Assembly (NCBI GenBank): GCA_035532115.1
Contig: DATKRO010000070.1
Coordinates: 1 to 64,000 of the forward strand
DNA: 64,000 bases
From: Acaudatibacter sp035532115
GTDB lineage: Bacteria > Pseudomonadota > Alphaproteobacteria > Caulobacterales > Caulobacteraceae
Reading direction: 5' to 3'
Of the stretch, positions 26,203 to 34,616 are shown in pieces (positions within the stretch are counted from its first letter, which is position 1; the number at the start of each line of letters is the position of its first letter). The position numbers and the translations under genes are program-made. The notes below the pieces were generated by a model, which was given only the letters and a program-made list of their open reading frames with translations, did not search any database and was not told the origin of the DNA.

Positions 26203-26769
26203 ATGGTCTCGGGCGCGTTTCGAGTTCGACGGCGACCTGGCGCCCTGGCTGGGGCGCGCGGCGGCGCGACGGCGGTGGAATTCGCCATCGTGGCGCTGCC
26301 GTTCTTCGCGCTGCTGTTCGGGATTCTCGAGCTCGGCCTCATCTTCATGGCCTCCACCACCATCGACGCAGCCACCGCCGCGGTGGCGCGCCAGATCCGC
26401 ACCGGCCAATTCCAGTCGGGCGCGAGCGACAACGTCGCCGGCTTCAAGAGCGCCGTCTGCGGCGCCATGTCCTGGATCTCGGTCTCCGACTGCATGAGCA
26501 ACCTCAGCGTCGACGTGCGGACCTTCGCGAGCTTCGCCTCGATCGCCTCCCAGCCGCCGGTCAAGAACGGCCAGATCGACCAGAGCCAGCTGACCTTCTC
26601 GCCCGGCGCGGCGTGCGACATCGTGCTGGTGCGGGTCTTCTATCCCTGGACGCTGCTGGCGCCGCTGCTCGAGCCGGGCCTGCCCGATCTCGGCTCGGGC
26701 CAGCATCTGATCACCAGCACCGTCGCCTTCCGCAACGAGAACTTCAGCAACGGTCCGCCATGCAGCTAG
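26203..26769 (+). CDS. TadE-like pseudopilin
   Basis: A 188-residue protein with a prepilin-like N-terminus: basic leader, GATAVEFAIVALPFFALLF with the conserved Glu, one membrane helix, and a C-terminal periplasmic domain with cysteines (SAVCGAMSWISVSDCMSN). The leader reads ARGGATAVEF, suitable for CpaA. TadE-type proteins are minor pilins needed for Flp pilus assembly. The 3' end overlaps the next gene by 10 bases. Confidence 0.88.
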   Translation: MVSGAFRVRRRPGALAGARGGATAVEFAIVALPFFALLFGILELGLIFMASTTIDAATAAVARQIRTGQFQSGASDNVAGFKSAVCGAMSWISVSDCMSNLSVDVRTFASFASIASQPPVKNGQIDQSQLTFSPGAACDIVLVRVFYPWTLLAPLLEPGLPDLGSGQHLITSTVAFRNENFSNGPPCS

Positions 26770-27311
26770 GCCGCGGCGCCCGCGCCGCCCTGCGGCGGCT
26801 GAGGTGGGACCGGCGCGGCGTGGCGGCGCTGGAGTTCGCCCTGATCGTGCCGATCCTCTTCCTGCTCTACTTCGGCGTCGAGGAGCTGACCCTGGCGGTG
26901 ATGACCGAGCGGCGCGTCGCCCACACCGCCTCGACGGTGGGCGATCTGGTGGCGCAGGCCGCGAGCATCACCCAGGCGCAGGTCGGCGACGCGTTCGCGA
27001 TCGGCGACGCCATCGTCTATCCCTTTCCCACCACGCCTCTGCAGCTGCGGGTCACCAGCATCGTCGCCGACGCCAAGGGCCGCACCACGGTGGCCTGGAG
27101 CCGGGGCGACGGGCTCGCCGCGCTCGCCAAGGGCAGCGCCGTCGCCGTCTCCAGCAATCTGGTGGCGCCGAACGAGAGCGTGATCATGGCCGAGGCGCAC
27201 TATCTCTACACCCCCGCGACCAGCTTCGTGGTGAGGACGTCGATCCCGTTCAACGAGACCTATTACCTGCGCCCGCGTCTCTCCGACCAGGTGGTCTGCG
27301 CCGACTGCTGA
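26760..27311 (+). CDS. TadE/TadG-like pseudopilin
   Basis: A 183-residue protein with a basic leader and prepilin-like helix (RRGVAALEFALIVPILFLLY), the conserved Glu, and a C-terminal domain (RVAHTASTVGDLVAQAASIT, ending VVCADC). It starts inside the end of the upstream TadE-like gene, so the two are coupled. With that gene it corresponds to the minor pilin pair of Caulobacter-type Tad loci. Confidence 0.87.
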   Translation: MQLGRGARAALRRLRWDRRGVAALEFALIVPILFLLYFGVEELTLAVMTERRVAHTASTVGDLVAQAASITQAQVGDAFAIGDAIVYPFPTTPLQLRVTSIVADAKGRTTVAWSRGDGLAALAKGSAVAVSSNLVAPNESVIMAEAHYLYTPATSFVVRTSIPFNETYYLRPRLSDQVVCADC

Positions 27312-27357
27312 GCGACTTCGCCGGCGCACGGCCGCTTTCTGCTCGTCCGACGGGGCC

Positions 27358-28812
27358 TCAGGTGCCGAGTTCGCGGTTGCCGCGGCGCAGGAACAAGAGG
27401 CCAACGAAGCCGATCGCCAGCAGGATGGTGATCATGGCGAAGCCGCCCTGCTGGCTCTTGAAGACATGGGTGCCGATGTTGACCATCAGGGGCGCGAGCC
27501 AGACGGTCGCGGTGCCCGAGACCGCATAGGCGCCGAAGAAGGCGCCCGTCTGGTCGGGCGGCGCGAGGCGCGTCAAGAGGGTGCGGCTCGAGGCATAGTG
27601 GGCGGTGATGAAGACCGCGTTGGAGAAGCCGATCGCGGTGAATATCCACTCCGGCAGGGTGCGGAAGAAGGGACCGTTCCACATCGGCGCATGCGCCGCC
27701 GGATCATAATGCCAGAAGAACAGGATGCGGTCGGGCGCCATGCCCAGCAGGGCGATGATGCCGAAGAGAGACATCAGGATCTCCAACTGCACCGCCCGCC
27801 TCGGGCCGAACACGGCGTCGAAGAAGCGGGCGAGGAAGCCGCCCATCACCGCCAGCACCGTGAGGATGATGCCGATCACCAGCATCTGCAGCGCGCCCCA
27901 CTTCATCACCCCGGTGGCGTAGATGCCGAAGAAGGTGAGCACCGCGGTCATGCCGTCGACGTAGAAGCTGCGCGCCGCCAGGAAGATGGCCGCGTCGCGG
28001 TGGCGGCTCACCGTCGTCACCATGCGCCAAAGGGCGCGCGCCCCGTCGGCGAACGCCTTGGCCACCGGAACGCCGCTGCGGCGGGCGTCGGGCGTGAACA
28101 GCATGATCGGGATGGTCCCGATCAGCAGCAGCACCGCGGTCATCGGCCCGACCAGGCGCTCCGGCTCGTGGGCCGCCTGGCTGATCCCGAACAGCGGCGT
28201 CTTGGGAACCCAGGACCAGTCGGTCTTGCCCGGCAGCATGAAGCCCCAGGCGAGAAAGATGAACAGGGCCAGGGCGAAGGCGTTGCCGAGGGCCAGGGCG
28301 AGGCTCGAGGCCTTGTGCGCCGAGCCGAGGCCGGCCGCCCGCACCAGGAGCGAATTGTGGATCACCTCGGTGTAGCTGAAGAGCACCGCGATCACCGCCG
28401 TCATCGCCATCACCGCGACGATGGGCAGGCCCGAGCCGTCCGGCTTGGCCCACCACAGGGCGAACATCAGCGGGATCATCAGGGCGACGCCCAGGCCCAG
28501 CCAGCCCTTGCGGCGCCCGAGCTGGTCGATGGAGGCGCCCAGGAACGGCGCGGTCGCCATGGTCGCCCAGCCGGCGTACTGGCTCCACTGCGAGATCACC
28601 TCCTGGCCAGCCGTCGGGTTGGACTTGGGCCAGCCGACCATCACCGAGCCCACGTAGGGCATGAAGATGTAGATGATGATCAGGATGACGTAGGGATCGC
28701 GCGCGCCCTCGAAGATCGACCAGCTGACCGCGCCGCGCGAGAGCCGGGCCGACCTGATCTCGGCCTCGGGCCTGACCGCGACGAGATCGGCCTCGGGAAT
28801 GAACTGGCTCAA
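27358..28812 (-). CDS. Major facilitator superfamily transporter
   Basis: A 484-residue protein with about twelve hydrophobic segments, among them VILIIIYIFMPYVGSVMVGW, LPIVAVMAMTAVIAVLFSYT, MTAVLLLIGTIPIMLF and FAMITILLAIGFVGLLFL. The loop motif DQLGRRKGWLGLG after segment 2 is the MFS A-type signature. A long loop between segments 6 and 7 is normal. Substrate unknown; no pathway genes are adjacent. Convergent with the TadE/G gene. Confidence 0.82.
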   Translation of the reverse strand: MSQFIPEADLVAVRPEAEIRSARLSRGAVSWSIFEGARDPYVILIIIYIFMPYVGSVMVGWPKSNPTAGQEVISQWSQYAGWATMATAPFLGASIDQLGRRKGWLGLGVALMIPLMFALWWAKPDGSGLPIVAVMAMTAVIAVLFSYTEVIHNSLLVRAAGLGSAHKASSLALALGNAFALALFIFLAWGFMLPGKTDWSWVPKTPLFGISQAAHEPERLVGPMTAVLLLIGTIPIMLFTPDARRSGVPVAKAFADGARALWRMVTTVSRHRDAAIFLAARSFYVDGMTAVLTFFGIYATGVMKWGALQMLVIGIILTVLAVMGGFLARFFDAVFGPRRAVQLEILMSLFGIIALLGMAPDRILFFWHYDPAAHAPMWNGPFFRTLPEWIFTAIGFSNAVFITAHYASSRTLLTRLAPPDQTGAFFGAYAVSGTATVWLAPLMVNIGTHVFKSQQGGFAMITILLAIGFVGLLFLRRGNRELGT

Positions 28813-28948
28813 CGGGCGCGCCTCCTGCGGGCCGTCTGCGCGGCCGGTCCGGCGGCACCCTAAAGCACGATGCGATCCGGCGGAATCGCCTGATCGCTGA
28901 ATCGCGCCCTGGATTCAAAACGCTGAAGCGCGTTGCGCGCGCCGGCCC

Positions 28949-29500
28949 TCAGGCCTTCTCCACGCGAGTAGCCGCCTCGTCGATGGCCGCGACCAGGGTG
29001 TCGAGCTGCTCGGCGCTCACCGGCCCTGCGCGCATGCGAAAGCCGATGGCCGCGCCGAGGTTCTGCATGGCGCGGGCGATGCGCGGCGCCGGGCCCTCGA
29101 ACCGCTCGTGCAGGTCGGCCATGCGCCGGAAGATGCCGTCGACGACGGCCTTCTTCTCCTCCAGCGCCGCCGCGCCCGCCGCCGTGATCCGATAGAGCCG
29201 CTTGCCGCCGCTCGCCTCCTCGACGGTGAGATAGCCCAGCTCCTCGAGCAGGGTGAGCGTGGGATAGATGACGCCGGGGCTGGGCGAATAGGCGCCGCCG
29301 ACCTTTTCCTCGATGGCCTTGATGATCTCGTAGCCGTGGCTCGGCGCCTCGCCGATCAGCTTGAGGATCACGAACCTGAGGTCGCCCTGATCGAAGATGC
29401 GCTCGGCCCGGTGCGAGCGCAGCCGCCCGCCGCGGCCGTGGAGGCCGAACTCGCGGGCCGCCGAAGCGGCGCGCGAGCGATGATGAGAATGGTGAAACAC
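28949..29500 (-). CDS. PadR-family regulator of the YqjI type
   Basis: A 183-residue regulator. The His-rich N-terminal tail (HHSHH, then a GLHGRGGRLRSHR basic part) precedes a winged helix (DQGDLRFVILKLIGEAPSHG, SPSPGVIYPTLTLLEELGYL) and a C-terminal dimerisation helix. This order matches Escherichia coli YqjI, a metal-responsive PadR regulator with a His/Cys-rich N-terminus. GTG start at 29500. Two AT-rich 10-bp palindromes lie just upstream. Metal sensing is inferred from the His-rich tail only. Confidence 0.82.
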   Translation of the reverse strand: MFHHSHHRSRAASAAREFGLHGRGGRLRSHRAERIFDQGDLRFVILKLIGEAPSHGYEIIKAIEEKVGGAYSPSPGVIYPTLTLLEELGYLTVEEASGGKRLYRITAAGAAALEEKKAVVDGIFRRMADLHERFEGPAPRIARAMQNLGAAIGFRMRAGPVSAEQLDTLVAAIDEAATRVEKA

Positions 29501-29520
29501 GACATGACTCCGATGTTGAA

Positions 29521-29547
29521 CGATATATCGTACATAGAGATATATCT
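29521..29547. promoter_or_regulatory. Twin palindromic operator before the PadR gene
   Basis: CGATATATCG (29521-29530) and AGATATATCT (29538-29547), two perfect 10-bp palindromes with centres 17 bp apart, 21-47 bp upstream of the start codon, in an AT-rich island. Likely autoregulatory operator overlapping the promoter. Confidence 0.65.
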
Positions 29548-29589
29548 TAGACGGATCTCGCGCAAGGCCAATTCGTCAGAGCCCCCATT

Positions 29590-29721
29590 GCCGTCACCCC
29601 GGCCAAGCACACCGCGAGCCGGGGCCGGAGCTTCCGGTTCCCGGACGAACTCCAGCCCGGCTGCGGGCCCCTCCGGCCCCGGCTCTGTGCGTCCTGCGGA
29701 CGCTCCGGCCGGGGTGACGGC
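29590..29721. repeat. Dispersed intergenic repeat, complete copy B with 15-bp terminal inverted repeats
   Basis: A 132-bp non-coding element starting GCCGTCACCCCGGCC (29590-29604) and ending in its exact reverse complement (29707-29721). The interior matches copy A at 27-107. It fills most of the gap between the PadR regulator and the NUDIX gene, with no reading frame that matches anything. Confidence 0.8.
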
Positions 29722-29771
29722 GCTATTTGAACGTCGCTCGGAGGGCCGCCAACCCAAGGCGGTCGTCCGCG

Positions 29772-30227
29772 TCAGAGGCCCTCGGCGATCCTTCGCCGGG
29801 TGAGCGCCGTCGTCCCCTCGGGCAGGCGCGTCGGGGCGAACCAGCCCAGCCGCAGGATCTCCCAGCGCGAGGTGGCCTTGCAGGCTTCCCAGGCCTCGAT
29901 GCGATAGAGCAGCACGTGGTCGCCGCGCGAGCGGCCGAGGCTGGCGTGCACCGCCCTCAGCGACGGCCGGCCGATGACGCGGACCCCGGCCTCCTCGACC
30001 AGTTCGCGCGCCAGCGCCGCCTCGGCGGTCTCGCCGCGCTCGACGCCACCGCCCGGCAGATGCCATCCGGGCATGTAGGTGTGCTCCACCAGCAACACCT
30101 CGCCCTTCTCGTTGACGACCAGGGCGCGCACGCCCAGCGTCATGGCCCGGGTGGCCAGGGCATGAAGCCGGAAGAGCGGCTGCGCGATGGGCTGAAGCCG
30201 GCGTCGCCAGGGCATGGCTGGCGCCAA
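29772..30227 (-). CDS. NUDIX hydrolase
   Basis: A 151-residue NUDIX-fold pyrophosphohydrolase. The Nudix box is seen as GGGVERGETAEAALARELVE followed by EAG, with the full GX5EX7REUXEEXGU pattern. The LVVNEKGEVLLVEHTYMPGW segment precedes it. Substrate (a nucleoside diphosphate derivative) cannot be assigned. Divergent from the small membrane peptide gene. Confidence 0.9.
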   Translation of the reverse strand: MAPAMPWRRRLQPIAQPLFRLHALATRAMTLGVRALVVNEKGEVLLVEHTYMPGWHLPGGGVERGETAEAALARELVEEAGVRVIGRPSLRAVHASLGRSRGDHVLLYRIEAWEACKATSRWEILRLGWFAPTRLPEGTTALTRRRIAEGL

Positions 30228-30336
30228 TACATCGCCGCGGCGCCTGCGTCACCCCGGCGCCGGCGCGCGCGGCGCACTTGACGCGGCGGCCGCGCCGGGG
30301 GATTGCGCGGCTTCACCCGCCGCCCCGGAGCGCCCC

Positions 30337-30417
30337 ATGGCCGCCATTCTCGCCATCGCGATCTTCATTCTCGTCCTCGCCGGCCTCAACAAGTACGAGT
30401 TCGGACGCTTCGACTGA
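30337..30417 (+). CDS. Small membrane peptide of 26 residues
   Basis: An ATG with GGAG 6 bases upstream opens a 26-codon frame: one hydrophobic helix (AAILAIAIFILVLAGL) followed by a charged tail NKYEFGRFD. Its TGA is followed one base later by the ATG of the SDR gene, a spacing typical of coupled genes. The helix plus acidic/basic tail resembles small membrane proteins that dock on larger complexes. Function unknown. Confidence 0.6.
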   Translation: MAAILAIAIFILVLAGLNKYEFGRFD

Positions 30418-30418
30418 C

Positions 30419-31165
30419 ATGCAGGGACGCGGCTGGGCGCTCGTCACCGGCGCGGCGCGCCGGATCGGCCGCGCCCTGGCGCTCGCCGCCGCGGACGCCG
30501 GCTACGACGTGGTCGTCCATCACCACGGCTCGCCCGGGGAGGCGGCCGAGACGGCGCGGCTGGTCCGGGCGCGCGGCGTGCAGGCGCAGGCGCTCGCCGC
30601 CGAGCTGGCCGACGCCGGGGCCTGCCGCGATCTGCCCCGGCGGGCGCCCGGTCCGGTCACCCTGCTGGTGAACTCAGCCTCGGTGTTCGAGGACGACCGC
30701 ATCGAGACGCTGACGCCGCAGGGATGGGACCGGGCCCTGGCCGCCAATCTGCGCGCGCCGGTGCTGCTGGCCCAGGCTTTCGCCGCGGCCCTGCCGGCCG
30801 ATCGCGAGGGCCAGATCGTCAACATCGTCGACCAGAGGGTGCTGCGGCCGACGCCGCAGTTCTTCAGCTATTTCGTCAGCAAGGCGGGGCTCTGGGCGGC
30901 GACGCGCACGCTGGCGCAGGCGCTGGCGCCGCGGATCAGGGTGAACGCCATCGCGCCCGGTCCCACGCTGGCCTCGGTGCATCAGAGCCCCGAGGCGTTC
31001 GCTGCCGAGACCCGCGCCGTGCTCCTGGGCCACGGGCCGTCGCTGCAGGATCTCGGTCAGGCGCTGGCCTATCTCGTCGACGCCGCCTCGGTGACCGGCC
31101 AGATGATCGCCGTCGACGGCGGCCAGCACCTTGCCTGGCTCACGCCCGACATCGTGGACCCGTGA
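30419..31165 (+). CDS. Pteridine-reductase-like SDR (FolM/PTR1 type)
   Basis: A 248-residue short-chain dehydrogenase. NADP-binding VTGAARRIGRALALAAADAG, Asn in VNSASVFEDD, and the catalytic YxxxK in FFSYFVSKAGLW. The NIVDQRVLRPTPQFFSYFV stretch is characteristic of pteridine reductases and FolM, which reduce dihydropterins. The next gene is folB (GTGA overlap), supporting a role in folate or tetrahydromonapterin synthesis. Confidence 0.82.
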   Translation: MQGRGWALVTGAARRIGRALALAAADAGYDVVVHHHGSPGEAAETARLVRARGVQAQALAAELADAGACRDLPRRAPGPVTLLVNSASVFEDDRIETLTPQGWDRALAANLRAPVLLAQAFAAALPADREGQIVNIVDQRVLRPTPQFFSYFVSKAGLWAATRTLAQALAPRIRVNAIAPGPTLASVHQSPEAFAAETRAVLLGHGPSLQDLGQALAYLVDAASVTGQMIAVDGGQHLAWLTPDIVDP

Positions 31166-31599
31166 AGGCCGTGACGCCGCCCCCGAACCGTGACCCCCCG
31201 AACCGTGACCCCCCGAACCATGACGAGGAGCGCCCCGCCGCGCGCGTGGTCGTCACCAAGGTGTTCGTGCGCGGCCTGAGGGTCGAGGCGCGCATCGGCG
31301 TCTATCGCCACGAGGAGGGCCGCACCCAGCCCCTGGTCATCGACGTGGAGCTCGACGTCGCCGTCACCGACTGGGGCCGGCTCGCGGCGACCGTGAACTA
31401 CGAAATCATCGCGCAAAAGGCGCGCCGCGTCGCCGGCGAGGGTCATCGCGGACTGGTGGAGACCTTCGCCCACCGTCTCGCCGAGGCCTGCCTGGAAGAG
31501 CCCCGGGTGAAGCGCGCCCGCGTCCGGGTGGAAAAGCCGCTGGCGCTCGCGCCCGACGCGGCCGGCGCCGGGGTGGAGATCACCGCCGTCAGAGGTTAG
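31162..31599 (+). CDS. folB: Dihydroneopterin aldolase
   Basis: A 145-residue FolB with an unusual N-terminal extension of about 22 residues made by 15-bp tandem repeats (NRDPP units). The core has VFVRGLRVEARIGVYRHE, DVELDVAVTD, VNYEIIAQKA and GLVETFAHRLAEACL, the aldolase substrate-binding pattern, and ends RVEKPLALAPDAAGAGVEI. It produces 6-hydroxymethyl-dihydropterin for folate. GTG start overlaps the SDR stop; a GTG at 31171 is an alternative. Convergent with the AarF kinase gene, overlapping by 4 bases. Confidence 0.88.
   Translation: MKAVTPPPNRDPPNRDPPNHDEERPAARVVVTKVFVRGLRVEARIGVYRHEEGRTQPLVIDVELDVAVTDWGRLAATVNYEIIAQKARRVAGEGHRGLVETFAHRLAEACLEEPRVKRARVRVEKPLALAPDAAGAGVEITAVRG
31183..31226 (+). 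repeat. 15-bp tandem repeat in the folB 5' end
   Basis: CCGAACCGTGACCCC twice in succession (31183-31212), then a third partial copy with one change. It encodes PNRDP units in frame and lengthens the FolB N-terminus. Confidence 0.9.
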
Positions 31600-32939
31600 C
31601 CGAGCCCGGCGGCCGCGAGCGCCGCGGCCTGGCGCGCCGCAAGCGCCGCCACCGAGAAGCCTTCGAGGGAGGTTTCGAACAGCCGCCGCCAGTTGAGCGC
31701 CACGCCCAGCCGCAGGAAGGCGGCGCCGAGCCCGATGGCGGCGCGTTCCATGAACACGAACTCGCGCGGGATGGTGACCGGTCCCCGCGCCTCCAGGGCC
31801 TGCTTGACCTGGAAGGCCTCGCGGCGACCGTAGGCGGCGGGGCTGACGCCATCGGCCACGGTGCGGATCCGGTCGTCGAGCAGGGGTCCGTAGATGAAGC
31901 GCGCCCAGATGTTCAGAGTGGCGATCAGACCCGCGTCGAGGCCCTTGAAGCCCCAGATCCGATAGGCCTCGGCCTGCGCCTCGGCGTCGTCGGCGATGAG
32001 GGCGCGGTAGAGCTTGACCACGCCCCCCACGAAGCTCGGCGGGAAGATGCGGATGCAGCCGAAGTCCAGCAGGTTCAGCCGCTCGGCCTCCCCGGCGAAG
32101 GTGTAGTTGCCCAGATGCGGATCGCCATGGATGACGCCGATGCGGATCAGCGGCGTCCACCATGCTTCGAAGAGCAGCCGCGCGATGCGGGCGCGCATCT
32201 CCTCGTCGGCGTCGACGAAGCTGGTCAGGCCGCGCCCCTCGAGCCACTCCATGGCGAGCAGCCGGCCGGTGGAAAGCTCGGGGACCAGATCGGGCGCGGC
32301 GATGTCGTCGCGGCCGGCGAAGAAGGCGCGGTAGAGACCCATGGCGCGGCCCTCGCGCTCGTAGTCGAGCTCCTCGCGGATACGCGCGCTGATCTCCTCG
32401 GCGATCTCGCGGGTGTCCACCGCGCCGAAGATGCGCCGGCCGATCGCCATCAGAGTGCGCATCTGCGCAAGGTCGCTCTCGACCGCGCTCTGCATGTCCG
32501 GATACTGCAGCTTGACCGCGAGCGGCCGCCCGTCCGCGGCCGTGGCGCGATGGACCTGGCCCAGCGAGGCCGCGGCGGCGGGCGCCAGATCGAAGCCGGC
32601 GAACCTGGAAGTCCAGTCCGGCCCAAGTTCCGCGGCCATGCGCCGGCGCACGAAGGCCGGACCCATGGGCGGCGCGCCGGTCTGCAGGGTGGCCAGTTCC
32701 GCGGCGGCCTCCGGCGGCAGGAGGTCGGGCACGGTGGCGGCCATCTGCGCCACCTTCATCAGCGGTCCCTTGAGCTGGCCGAGCGCCTGGCGCAGCGCCC
32801 GGGCGTTGCCGGCGGCGGCGTCGCCGCCGAAGAGCATGTTGGAGCCTATCGCCGCCGCGGCGCCCGAAAGCCCGGCGCCGACGCGGGCAAAGCGCGCCAC
32901 GCGCCCGCTCAGGCGATCACGTTCCGGATCACGAACCAT
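31596..32939 (-). CDS. AarF/ABC1-family atypical kinase
   Basis: A 447-residue ADCK/AarF-type protein with KxGQ-like LKGPLMKVAQMAATVPDLLP, the alanine-rich loop AAAASLGQVHRA, the VAIE-type Lys (LAVKLQYPDM) and the catalytic HGDPHLGNYTF with LLDFGCIRIFPP. UbiB-family proteins act in coenzyme Q synthesis or lipid homeostasis. A second, full-length UbiB lies at 55418-56974, so this is a paralogue with a separate role. A small membrane segment at the C-terminus is not evident. Confidence 0.87.
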   Translation of the reverse strand: MVRDPERDRLSGRVARFARVGAGLSGAAAAIGSNMLFGGDAAAGNARALRQALGQLKGPLMKVAQMAATVPDLLPPEAAAELATLQTGAPPMGPAFVRRRMAAELGPDWTSRFAGFDLAPAAAASLGQVHRATAADGRPLAVKLQYPDMQSAVESDLAQMRTLMAIGRRIFGAVDTREIAEEISARIREELDYEREGRAMGLYRAFFAGRDDIAAPDLVPELSTGRLLAMEWLEGRGLTSFVDADEEMRARIARLLFEAWWTPLIRIGVIHGDPHLGNYTFAGEAERLNLLDFGCIRIFPPSFVGGVVKLYRALIADDAEAQAEAYRIWGFKGLDAGLIATLNIWARFIYGPLLDDRIRTVADGVSPAAYGRREAFQVKQALEARGPVTIPREFVFMERAAIGLGAAFLRLGVALNWRRLFETSLEGFSVAALAARQAAALAAAGLG

Positions 32940-33131
32940 GGCGCGGCCGCCTCGAGCCAGCTCCTCTAACAGTGAAAGGGGGCTTTAGCCTCTCCGGGGG
33001 CGCGGGCAAGGGCGTTAACGCGCCGGTCAGCTCTGCGAAACCCGGCCTTTACCGCGGAGCTGTATCAGCAAGGGACAAACAAACGAGCCTCGCAGCCGAA
33101 ACGCGAGCGGTCCGGTAGGGTGCTTCATTCA

Positions 33132-34583
33132 ATGACCAAGACGATCCTCGTCGTCGACGACGACCCGACGCAGCGGCGACTGATCCAGGCGGTGCTGGAG
33201 CGCGAGGGCCTGCGCGTCGTGCATGCCGAGAGCGGCCGCGCCGCACTGGAGCAGCTCGGCTCGCGCGCGCCGGCGGACCTGGTGCTGCTCGACCTGGTGA
33301 TGCCGCAGATGAGCGGCCAGGAGACGCTGGCGGAGATCCGCGCCAGCGGGTTTTCCCAGCCGGTCATCGTCGTCACCGGCGCCGGCGGCATCGACACCGT
33401 GGTCGGCGCCATGCGCGCCGGCGCCTGCGACTTCCTCGTCAAGCCGGCGAGCCCGGAACGCATCATCGTCTCGATCGGCAACGCGCTCTCCATCGGGGCG
33501 ATGCGCGCCGAGGCCGACCGGCTGAAGAAGCAGGCGGGCGGACGCACCACCTTCGATGATCTGATCGGCGCCGGCCCGGCGATGCAGCGGGTCAAGCACC
33601 TGGGCGAGCGGGCGGCGCGGTCGTCGATTCCGGTGCTGATCACCGGCGCCAGCGGCGCCGGCAAGGAACTGATCGCCAGGGCCATCCACGGCGCCTCCGA
33701 GCGCGCCGGCCGGCCGTTCGTCGCAGTCAACTGCGGCGCGATTCCGGAGAACCTGGTGGAGTCCATCCTCTTCGGCCACGAGCGGGGCAGCTTCACCGGC
33801 GCGCACGAGAAGCACCTGGGCAAGTTCCAGGAGGCCAGCGGCGGCACGCTGTTCCTGGACGAGGTCGGCGAACTGCCGCTGGACATGCAGGTCAAGCTGC
33901 TGCGCGCCCTGCAGGAAAGCGAGATCGATCCCATCGGCGCCAAACGCGCGGTGAAGGTCGACGCCCGCATCCTTTCGGCCACCAACCGCGACCTGTCGCA
34001 GGCCGTGGCCGAGGGACGCTTCCGCGAGGATCTCTTCTATCGCCTCAACGTCTTTCCCATCGAGACGCCGACGCTGCGCGAGCGGCGCGAGGACGTGCCG
34101 GCCCTGGTCGAGGCCTTCATCGGCCGCTTCAACCTGGAAGAGGGCCGCCGCGTCGCCGGCGCCTCGGGCGAAACCCTCGCGATGCTCGCCAGCTTCGATT
34201 GGCCCGGCAACGTGCGCCAGCTGGAGAACGCGGTCTATCGCGCGATCATCCTCGCCGACGCCCCCTATCTGCAGCCGCACGACTTCCCGGCGATCTCCGG
34301 CCTTCAGGCGCCGCCGCCGGCCGCCGCGCCATCTGGCGCCGCGCCCCCGAGCGCCGCCGAGCTGGCCGCCGGCCTGCCCACGACCGCGCCTGTGCGCATC
34401 CTCGACGAGCGCGGCCACTTGCGCACCCTCGAGGACATCGAGCGCGACCTGATCCAGCTCGCCATCGAGATCTACGCCGGCCACATGAGCGAAGTCGCCC
34501 GCCGCCTCGGCATCGGCCGCTCCACCCTCTACCGCAAGGTCCGCGAGCAGGGCCTGGAGGAGGTCGTCGCCGCGGCGGTGTGA
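33132..34583 (+). CDS. tacA: Sigma-54-dependent response regulator, TacA-like
   Basis: A 483-residue NtrC-class regulator. Receiver domain with VVDDDPTQRR and phospho-Asp in LVLLDLVMP, AAA+ domain with Walker A GASGAGKELIARAI, sigma-54-contact GAFTGA-type motif (ERGSFTGAHEKHLGKF), Walker B GGTLFLDEVGELP, arginine-finger region FREDLFYRLNVFPI, and a C-terminal Fis-type HTH (EVARRLGIGRSTLYRKVREQ). Length and N-terminus resemble Caulobacter TacA, which drives stalk and polarity genes; the symbol is tentative. Start is the ATG of MTKTILVVDDD, 12 bases after an in-frame GTG. Confidence 0.85.
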   Translation: MTKTILVVDDDPTQRRLIQAVLEREGLRVVHAESGRAALEQLGSRAPADLVLLDLVMPQMSGQETLAEIRASGFSQPVIVVTGAGGIDTVVGAMRAGACDFLVKPASPERIIVSIGNALSIGAMRAEADRLKKQAGGRTTFDDLIGAGPAMQRVKHLGERAARSSIPVLITGASGAGKELIARAIHGASERAGRPFVAVNCGAIPENLVESILFGHERGSFTGAHEKHLGKFQEASGGTLFLDEVGELPLDMQVKLLRALQESEIDPIGAKRAVKVDARILSATNRDLSQAVAEGRFREDLFYRLNVFPIETPTLRERREDVPALVEAFIGRFNLEEGRRVAGASGETLAMLASFDWPGNVRQLENAVYRAIILADAPYLQPHDFPAISGLQAPPPAAAPSGAAPPSAAELAAGLPTTAPVRILDERGHLRTLEDIERDLIQLAIEIYAGHMSEVARRLGIGRSTLYRKVREQGLEEVVAAAV

Positions 34584-34616
34584 GCGCCAAGGTCCGAGAC
34601 CCTCAAGACGCGTCGT

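Noticed and set aside
22398..27311. A defence island or CRISPR locus beside the pilus genes
   Set aside because: All genes here are envelope or pilus related; no nuclease, helicase or repeat-spacer array is seen.
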